The position numbers and the translations under genes were made by a program. Positions 56,901 through 64,000 of a stretch of DNA of 64,000 nt are shown in pieces. The notes beneath the pieces were generated by a model. That model was not told the DNA's origin. It saw nothing but the letters and a program-made list of their open reading frames with translations, and searched no databases. The stretch is from assembly GCA_030490835.1 (NCBI GenBank), contig CM059972.1, positions 90,877,137 through 90,941,136 of the forward strand, written 5' to 3'. Numbering within the stretch: position 1 is the stretch's first letter; every line of letters begins with the position of its first letter. Source of the DNA: Annona cherimola (taxonomy: Eukaryota > Streptophyta > Magnoliopsida > Magnoliales > Annonaceae).

Positions 56901-58769
56901 TATTTATGTCTACTAGTATAAAAGATTACATAAAAGATATATTAAACATATATTAGTTTACTCAAGTTAATTCCAAGTACTCATATTTTGAAACCTACCC
57001 TATCTTAATTGAATTTGGTATTTTTTTATTTATAACCTATTTACCCCATGGGGATAAAAATAAAAATTACTCTACTCACTTTATAGCATACTCATGAGTA
57101 CTTTATTGAAGTTGCACCCCTGGGTACATGAGAGTGAACGTGGGAAAATGAGAGTAAAAGAATAATATAATATGATGTGAGTAAAGGAAATAAATTTAAA
57201 ATAGACAAAATAGTTACATAAAAATGTGGAAAAATATTAGAATAGAGGCATGATCTTGTAGTTTCTTTTTTAAAATAAAATTTTTAATATTTACAAATTA
57301 AGTTTTACTAATTTTGAAGACATGTATATATTTTTCAGATTTTTAAGCTCAGGGTTATTTTAGTAATTTTTAACAATTAAAAATGGATAAAATATTCATA
57401 TGTTTGAAAATTCCAAAAAAAATATATACAAATCTTTAAAAATAGTAACACTTGATTTGTACATCAAATACATTTAAATTAAAAAGTTCGTAGAAAAAGA
57501 AAAATAGTTAAAATAAATCTATTGGCGTGGGCTTCATTAGAATAATTTAGAGTTAATAATAGGAAAAACGGATGCCTTGAATCCGGCAGACAGAAATATC
57601 AAGTTACACGACCACATAACACAATTGGTTGCCATGCAGCGTCTGTGTTAGCGGGGGCATCGTTCCCTGTATTAGATAAGAGCTTTGTTTCCTTGTTTTG
57701 TTAGTTGGGAGACACAAGCTTGTGGAGCAGGAGCATGTTGTCTTCATTTTAAAAAAGTCATAAGAAATGTCTCAAGGCTTCACTATAGTATAATTAAAAT
57801 GGATGTAAAAAATATATACCAATTAAAAAAAAAAAACAGACCACAGAAGCAAGAGGGGTAAAAGGTGGAGATTTCCTTACCACAAAATGCATCGGGAAGG
57901 TCGTCAAGCAGCTGGGGTTTCCAATCTTCCATGATTCTCCTCGGAACCTCCATTGGATCTTCCACGAATTCTTCCTTTCTCTGCCCTTTTTCATGATCCA
58001 AAACAGTGACAAAATTCTCTTTTGCAATGATCTCCATTGTTGGCTGAGCTCCAACCACACTGAATCGACCCTAATAGACATAATCCAAAGCAAACTCTCA
58101 GAAAGATAAATTTTTTTTATTAAAAAAGAAAGAAAGAAAGAAAGAGCATACAAAACGCAAACACAAAACACAGAAGGTCCTGAAGTTGCATGTAACAAAA
58201 ATCAGAAACCCGAACTCAAAAATTCACGTTCGGACGGAAAGAAAATCAGGCTGTTACCATAACCGACGATCGAAATCCAGGCTCAACCGATTCAAACATG
58301 AAGCTCGGCGCGTCCCAATCATCTTCTTTCACTAGGCAGCGGTACGCAACGACGGGCGTCAGATGATCAGAGAAGATGCATTGGCAGAGCGGCACGAGAT
58401 TTCCTTTCTTCGACGCTTCCCTGAACTTGGAAAACTCATCCGCCTCTGCAAATCGCCAACAAAAATTAATTTTTTTTTAACACGATAACATTTGCAAACG
58501 AAGAAATCAAAAACAGACGAAATCGAAAAACAGAAACAAGAAAAAAAAGAAAAGAAAAGAGTAATACCAAATGGAGGAGCAGGAGGGGCAGGGAAGGGAG
58601 CAACTTGTGTTAAAGAAGGCTTTGCAACTGAGACGGCAGCGCTGCAGCAGCGAACAGCAGTAGTAATCCTTCCAGTAGCTCTCACAGAGATCTTCGGTAG
58701 AAGACGGAAAGACGAGGAATTGAAAGAAGACGTAGGATTGAAACAGGACTTGGCTGCGAGGCTTTCCAT
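50905..58769 (-). CDS. ASA1: Anthranilate synthase alpha subunit, plastid, eleven exons
   Basis: Exons: 58568-58769, 58258-58445, 57881-58070, 56231-56382, 54800-54915, 54329-54575, 54083-54139, 53449-53601, 52856-52936, 52089-52175 and 50905-51252. Junctions have GT-AG ends and keep frame, giving about 606 residues, near the usual 570-620. Residues 1-55 are Ser-rich, a plastid transit-type leader. TrpE-family motifs follow in order: [10 protein letters not shown] and FESVEPG (N-terminal regulatory half), [67 protein letters not shown] and [12 protein letters not shown]. The enzyme makes anthranilate from chorismate with ammonia from the beta subunit, the first committed step to tryptophan, and plant forms are usually feedback-inhibited. 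I see no missing catalytic residue. ASA1 versus ASA2 cannot be decided by eye. Introns 3 and 4 are large and hold repeats. Confidence 0.95.
51330..51532 (-). repeat. tRNA-derived SINE-like insertion in intron 10 of ASA
   Basis: Minus-strand motifs TAGCGCAGGTGGTAGGGGC (A-box region, up to 51520) and GAGTTCGAATG (B box, 51466-51476) are spaced like a pol III promoter. Downstream sequence does not form a tRNA. The 3' boundary is uncertain. It fits a plant tRNA-derived SINE. Confidence 0.45.
55880..56100. mobile_element. Possible diverged GGTGTGTTTGG-family MITE in intron 4 of ASA
   Basis: Pyrimidine-rich DNA with TACTCCTATCATTTCATATC, ACAACTTTCACTTTCCC and related words resembling the family interior. 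No clear terminal repeats. The rest of intron 4 (54916-56230) shows no feature beyond an 18-bp tandem duplication, GTCAGCACTAGCAACTATGA, near 56095-56140. Confidence 0.35.
56516..57121. mobile_element. Old hAT-like element in intron 3 of ASA
   Basis: The right end is GAAGTTGCACCCCT; the left end is AAGGAGTAAAATTTGGTTCG, a decayed form of TAGGGGTGCAATTTAGG. The interior carries TAGGTTGGGT and ACCTACCCTAT motifs like the element at 16077-16772. I could not confirm the target duplication. It lies wholly within intron 3. Confidence 0.6.
57250..57545. mobile_element. Foldback remnant in intron 3 of ASA
   Basis: Imperfect palindrome. The left arm has ACAAATTAAGTTTTACTAAT with TGTATATATTTTTCAGA. 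The right arm has ATATATACAAATCTTTAAAA with AGTAACACTTGATTTGTACA. It contains the inner-arm core common to other foldbacks of this window. Confidence 0.5.
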
Positions 58770-58882
58770 GATCTTCCCGAAAAACAGAGCCAGAACAGAC
58801 GGAGCTGAAAAGAGCAGAGCAGGAGTTGTTTTTTCCCTCTCGACGCTTTATGAATGGGACACAGAAATGCTGGGCAGTCGGG

Positions 58883-58890
58883 TATTTATA
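58883..58890 (-). promoter_or_regulatory. Probable TATA box of the ASA gene
   Basis: TATAAATA on the minus strand, about 115 bp upstream of the ATG at 58769, in a locally GC-richer stretch. This spacing would put transcription start near 58855 and give a 5' UTR of roughly 85 nt. Inferred from position only. Confidence 0.5.
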
Positions 58891-59229
58891 ACCGTTGCGC
58901 CCATGTGCTTCGGTACAAGTCTGCTACTATTTTAACTCATCGTCTTCTCATTTATGCACGTGACGTAGTAAATGATTCCATCCTCACCGTACAATTCGAC
59001 CTGTTCCCCTCCTCCTTTGTCCGTGCCTTGCGCTGGACACGCCATTGAAGTATGAATTTCTAATGCTTACGGACATCTTATTCACATGCTTTTCTTATCC
59101 ACTCTACATCTTATTTTATCCAGACGCGTTTTTAAAGGGTTCGTTTCTGACCGCGGAGCAGTGAAGTTCGGAAGGTGGTGGTCTATTTTTGGTAAGGATG
59201 GGGCGTAATTGGTAATTTAAGAATAAATA

Positions 59230-59470
59230 TTTAAATATAAAAATAGAAAAAGTATAATAATTAAAGGAAGATGAGCCTAAAAAATGTATTTTTTTAGTTT
59301 TAAAGTTTTTTTAAAAAAATACTTAAAAACATTTAAAAATAGTAATACTTAATTTATAAATTAAATACACTTAGTTTTACATGTTCATAAAAAAGCCAAA
59401 AAAAAATTTGAAAAATATGATTTATGGCGAGACTCATGCTGCCCCATACGCCCGGCCACCGGCCCTCATA
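59230..59470. mobile_element. Foldback half-element upstream of ASA
   Basis: Contains AAAAATAGTAATACTTAATT, AAATTAAATACACTTAG and the trailing poly-A/T tract typical of one foldback arm here. The opposite arm is absent or decayed. It lies about 0.5 kb upstream of the ASA start. Confidence 0.4.
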
Positions 59471-59902
59471 GCTAAAAGTTAAAATATAAAATTATTTTTT
59501 AAAATTTGTGCACGGACAGATTGGGAAATGATTTTCCCATCTACACCTCTTATCAAACAGAGCCAGTATGAATTATTATCTACCTTTCTGTGAATATAAT
59601 ACAGTTAGATGTCATTAATATATTTTTTTTTATGACAGATGTCTCGTTAAAAATTCATTTATCTTATCGTCCTACTTATAGATTTTTATAATTTTAGATT
59701 ATTATTTTTCGCTTCTCTTTGTCATCTAAACTTATTTTTTTGGAAAAAAATAAAAATTAAGAGGACTATGTCAAAATCTTGTACGAAATCTAAACACAAG
59801 TTAGCACATCGCCATCAGCAGTTTGCAGCCGGGTCAAACGAACCAAACTCACTGGACGACGCAGAACAAAATGAAAATATCTAGGGCTCACGAAGTCTCA
59901 GG

Positions 59903-60062
59903 GGTGTTTGGTAATTCATACAAGTTTTCAAGTTAAAATTTTTTAATCTAAAATTTTTCACCCTTATGAACTATCCTATTTTTTAATTATTTCTTTACAT
60001 TTTTCTATACGACTACCGTACTTTTCAATCATTTCTATGCAACTACCCTCTTCAGAAATTTC
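59903..60062. mobile_element. MITE, GGTGTGTTTGG family, truncated
   Basis: Begins AGGGGTGTTTGGTAATTCAT, then CTATACGACTACCGTACTTT and TTTCTATGCAACTACCC. It stops abruptly about halfway through the family consensus. Confidence 0.65.
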
Positions 60063-60509
60063 AGCTTAAAAAGATTGTGAAAGTAGGAACCAAATTAAAT
60101 TGGTTTATTAAAGAATGTATATTAAAATATTTTAATCATATAATGAAAATAAAATCTTTAGCTCTGATGATGGTTTTACTAATTATCATTATTAGATTTT
60201 CGGGACAGTTTGTTATTGTTGTGTGTATAAATTGTTAAAATAGTGAAGGTTTTTAAAAACCATCCGAAAATATCTAAAACAAGGATATACATTAAAGGTA
60301 TCCGAAAATATCTAAAACATGGATATACATTAAAGTGTGTTTGAGAAGTTATAAAATTTTTCAAAAAAAAAAATTAGAGTTTAAAAGTTTTCGAATGAAA
60401 GAAAATTATGTGATATGACAGAGGTAATGATAAAGAATAAAGTTAAAATAAATAAGTTAGTTATAGAAGCGTTTATGTAAAAATGATTAAAAAGTTAGGT
60501 AATTTGTAT

Positions 60510-61970
60510 CAATGTTGTCAGAGCCGAACTATTGAAGGAACTGGTCTGGTTCGAACCGGTTTGACCAGTTAAGCAAACCAATTTAAACCGGTGATGTCAA
60601 CATGACATAATTATAATGTCATAAATGTTTAATAAATTTTAATTAATTATATATTGATAAAATACTAAAATTATATCTTTATAGATCCTAAATCTATATG
60701 TTAAATTTTAAGCATCACAACAAAACTTGTAGGAAAACATTAATAAAAAACATTCAAAAATTTTTAAACATGAATATTAAAAAAAATTAACTCTATTAAC
60801 TAACTTGAAATGTGTAACAAGCCCTGAATCATTGGACTCCCGAATTCTTCCTATTTATCTCAATGCCTTTATGAATTGCATTTCTATAAACATATCTATC
60901 ATAGTAAGAAAAACAATAGATCAATAATTGTTGAAGGATTAAACAAAAATGAAAATTTAAAAGTCTACAAACACATCATTCAACCTAGCTATAAATCAAC
61001 TATTAGCATCTCATATTAAAAATCTCAACTCATATCAATGGGTTTTTGACAACACTGATGACAATATTGCTTAACTGGTTCCTTCACCTAAAAAAATGCA
61101 TAAAAAACTAAAACATGCCTAATCTGAACATTGCTATTCAGTGAGTTTCTCTTTTTCTGAGGCTATTAATCTGAACAATGCTAATCCAAGGCTATTAAAA
61201 TATGTAAACTTAAAAAAAACTAAAACAAATTATACATGAAGCTGAAAGCAATCGTCGGCAGGGTGGTCGGATGGAGCAGAGGTTTGCCTGAGAAAGGAAG
61301 GAAGAAACGATGGGAGAGAGTAGCTGGAGGTGAAGAAGAAGCAGAGAGAGGCTGAACAAAGTCGCAGAGGGTGGCTACCTGGCCGGAGGTGAAGAAGAAG
61401 CAAAGAGCGGCTGACCAAAGTTGCAGAGAGTGGCTGCCTAGCCAGAGGTGAAGAAGAAGTAAAGGGCAGCTGAATAGAGTTGCAGAGGGTGGCTGGATGT
61501 GAAGAAGAAGTTGACGGTGGCCGAACGCTGTCACAAAGGGTGGCCAGAGGCAGAAATGAAGAAGAAGCAGAGGGTTGTTGTTCTTGCCGCCGAACAAAAT
61601 AGCAGAGCCAGCAATGGGCAGCCAAATGTGAAGAAGAAGTAGAGGGTTGTTGTTGTCGCCGATGGGTGAATGTCGTCGCCGATTGGGACAATGGGGAAGT
61701 GGAACTGAAGGCGAGTCTGTGAAAGCTAAGGTTTGCACTTCGCCAGTTTGGGGCTGGGCGGGACGGGATTTGTGATTTGGCGGAAAGAAAATTGGGAAAA
61801 TCGACTCTCGACTTTTTAACATCTGTGTTGGATGCTCGACCGATTTCTTTTGGTTCGACCATAGTATACGGTTCAACTGCCAATCTACCGGTTCGAACGG
61901 TTTAATGCAATCAAACCGAATCGCACTCAATCGAACCGAGCACTGGACTAGTCCGGTTCTGACAACACCG
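60510..61970. mobile_element. Non-autonomous DNA element with CCGGTT-rich ends
   Basis: About 1.46 kb with inverted ends TGTTGTCAGAGCCG (60513 on) and CCGGTTCTGACAACA (ending 61967). Both ends are rich in GGTTCGAACCGG-like words. The likely flanks ATTTGTAT and GTTTGTGA resemble a decayed 8-bp duplication. The right half holds a minisatellite and a 236-codon minus-strand frame without recognisable domains. No transposase seen. Confidence 0.65.
61326..61660. repeat. Minisatellite, about 59-60-bp units
   Basis: Degenerate tandem units start GGAGGTGAAGAAGAAGCA or similar (61326, 61384, 61443) and continue to a GGCTGAACAAAGTCGCAGAG-like core. The last units are shorter and diverged. Because the period is near a multiple of three, long frames run through it on the minus strand (61220-61930), giving Ser/Leu/Phe-rich translations. 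I do not treat those as a gene. Confidence 0.75.
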
Positions 61971-62070
61971 GTTTGTGAAGGAAAAGATGAAGAAATAATT
62001 AAAAAATAGAATAGTTATAGAAAATAAAAAGTTTTCCATTGAAAATTTTTATCATGAAACAAACACACAC

Positions 62071-63016
62071 AGAGCAATATTGAGAGTTTTAAAATTCGTC
62101 AATATAGGCTCTACTTTTACTGACTAATTTTAAAAACCATTAGTAGTAATATTTTAGAGTGTTAATTTCTCAATCATGGCAGGAAAAAAAAAACTATCAC
62201 TACATGAGATTTCTATTGGAGTGTCTTGATGCTAAAAGAATATTAGGAAGTTTGAGCTCTTGTAAAAGTACATGAAAACTTGATTATATTGACTACAAAA
62301 GGTATACTTTTAAATCCTTGATGTTATAAATTCTCAATCCTTGATGTTATAGACTCTCATTGAATATTATCTACGTTAAATACTTCATTTAAGTAGACAC
62401 TACTGAAAATTTAATTGTGTTACCCACATTTTTTATTCCCTTTGACGATGAATCAAAATCTATCTACCTAATCTTTTAGAATCATTTAATTAATTAATCA
62501 AGTTTCTTTCAAATTAAAGATTTTTCATTAGACAAATATATGAAGTCAATATAATAAAACGGTTTGATTTACATATAAATTTGAAAGTCGTATATGCAAT
62601 AGCTATAGTCTAACAGTCTTAAACATCATTTCTAGGTGCATAAATAATTTTATAAATTATTAGTACGTTTAATGCATGTTTCATTTGTAAACAATATAAC
62701 TCACCTATTTTGATTAAAATTATTTTAGTACGACATTGAAAAAAGATATAAAACAAAATGAAGATGTAGAGATAATCATCAAAAGTGGGCTTAGAAGCTA
62801 ATGAGCGTGAAACACTGAAATCCTGCCCATGTATTCGAGCTGGTCTGGCGTCATTAAATACTCTACTCCCAACTCCTAAAAACCTCCAACCGTTTTCCGC
62901 ACTTTAACAGATACAGACCCTGGGACTCGTTTCGACCCTTTTCGTTCCCCAACTTTTTCTTTGATTTTTCAGCTTGCTCAGGATAAAAAAGTTATTGTTG
63001 GGTTATAAGCAAACAT
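62071..63016. other. Intergenic DNA, no gene seen
   Basis: AT-rich DNA with stops in all frames. The GC-richer piece at about 62810-62990 has no recognisable coding or RNA feature. Confidence 0.5.
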
Positions 63017-63288
63017 AGGGAATGTTTGAGAATGGATAAACTTTTGATGAAAAGTTTTGAAGGGTAAAAATTGTCAAATGATATGATATAATAAGAGTAA
63101 TAATGAGAAGTAAAGAAGATAAAATTAAAATAAATAGGTTAGTTGTATGAGTAGTTGTATAGAAATGATTGAAAAGTAGAACAGTTCTATAGGAAAATAT
63201 GAAATAATAATTAAAAATATGGTAGTTGTAAAAAGTTTTAAATTGAAAAGTTTTAACTTGATATTTTCTGCACATTACCAAACACACC
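63017..63288. mobile_element. MITE, GGTGTGTTTGG family, full copy
   Basis: Begins AGGGAATGTTTGAGAATGG and ends TTACCAAACACACC, with the family interior TGTCAAATGATATGATATAA, GTTGTATAGAAATGATTGAA and AAAAGTTTTAACTTGATA. The 94-codon minus-strand frame across it is an artefact of the repeat. Confidence 0.7.
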
Positions 63289-64000
63289 GGTAAACTTCTA
63301 AGTTTGTCTATTTATAATTTTAACCTCATTATTTTAATATTTAAATATATGACTCTCAAAGTTTTATAATTTTGCAAAAATAACTTCGAAGACAGAACCG
63401 AGTGAAAACAGCCGTTCACAATTTTCATTGGACAACAATATCCGAGTTATCTGTGCACTAAGGTTATTTTTTGCAAATATGTAAACTACAAGGTCAAAAT
63501 TTTAATTCCGCGAAGGGTTTTGTATTTTTAAGGTATCTTTCGATACTTTTCTTTATAATAATATAAAATTAATTTTTAATATTCGTGACTCTGGAAATTC
63601 TGAAGATACTAAATACATCGAAAACAAATTAATATAAGACTTTTTTTAAAAATATATATTTTAATTTTTTCTTGCATTTTATATTACAATATGACGAAAT
63701 TAAGTTTTAAATTTATTTATCACAAAAAAATTTCAATATTTGAAACGCAAAAAATTAATTTATTTAATTTGAGGAACATTATTTAAACTAAGTTTTGTAT
63801 TTTAAAGTATTTTGTATTTTTAACCATAATATTAGAAAAGTAATTTCTCAAATATTCATTTGTGAAAATTTTCAAAATCTAAAAAAATTAATCTATTTAA
63901 TAATGAACACTTCTGCAAAAAATAAAAGGGTAGTTTTAACTTTTAAGGCATTCATTGTATTTTTTATAAAATTATTTTTAAAATTAGTTAGGATTAAAAT
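63289..64000. other. AT-rich intergenic DNA at the window end
   Basis: No coding, RNA or repeat feature that I can support. Confidence 0.55.

Larger units (their letters stand above)
60335..62070. mobile_element. MITE (GGTGTGTTTGG family) split by a later insertion
   Basis: The left part (60335-60509) starts GTGTGTTTGAGAAGTT and the right part (61971-62070) ends AAACAAACACACAC. Together they match one full family copy, with 60510-61970 inserted between GTAATTTGTA and the continuing GAAATAATTAAAAA-type interior. Nested order shows the MITE is older than the insertion. Confidence 0.7.

Noticed and set aside
61326..61660. CRISPR-like array
   Set aside because: Units are contiguous, degenerate tandem repeats without unique spacers, in a plant genome.
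61220..61930. 236-codon minus-strand frame as a protein-coding gene
   Set aside because: It is driven by a minisatellite with a period near a multiple of three, a second overlapping frame of 217 codons is equally open, and the product has no recognisable domain.

Overview
This is a stretch of nuclear DNA from a flowering plant. The evidence is GT-AG introns in recognisable plant genes, a DYW-class pentatricopeptide-repeat protein, two proteins with plastid transit-type N termini, Copia and LINE remnants, many small DNA transposons, and an endogenous caulimovirid of the florendovirus type. The DNA is very AT-rich and gene-poor. I cannot name the species or order from the sequence alone.

Only three host genes look intact, all on the minus strand. 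They are an intronless DYW PPR protein closest to OTP81/At2g29760 (9628-11859), the three-exon plastid ribosomal protein S31/PSRP4 (38459-39338), and the eleven-exon plastid anthranilate synthase alpha subunit (50905-58769). Their products act on plastid RNA editing, plastid translation and plastid tryptophan synthesis. They share a destination but are not an operon or cluster.

Layout. 1-9600: AT-rich intergenic DNA with a decayed Copia element (about 2031-2890) and a long G-poor stretch (about 5500-8300). 9628-11859: the PPR gene. 12.1-19.3 kb: small DNA transposons, including a foldback element and a hAT-like element with clean target-site duplications. 19.3-31.4 kb: an endogenous pararetrovirus made of a nearly full-length plus copy and a 3.8-kb inverted second copy, the whole flanked by a 557-bp direct repeat of host DNA. 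31.4-36.5 kb: foldback repeats and a Pack-MULE-like element carrying pieces of a U-box/ARM gene, an F-box SKIP24-like gene and one unknown exon. 38.4-39.4 kb: the S31 gene, with a 2.2-kb long-TIR element inserted 115 bp upstream of its start codon. 41.6-50.3 kb: a nest of hAT-like, foldback and MITE elements plus a LINE remnant split by one of them. 50.7-59.0 kb: anthranilate synthase, with repeats in its larger introns and a duplicated scrap of its 3' end downstream. 59-64 kb: more MITEs, one split by a 1.46-kb element with a minisatellite.

The most interesting region is 19.3-31.4 kb. The two viral copies form an inverted repeat with arms of about 3.8 kb, and the viral promoter lies in the loop and points into the antisense copy. 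The flanking 557-bp direct duplication and short junction microhomologies suggest that viral DNA was captured during repair of a widely staggered break. The Pack-MULE at 34.3-36.4 kb shows a similar signature, a 106-bp flanking duplication with a clipped terminal repeat. Identification is by eye; no database search or alignment was run.
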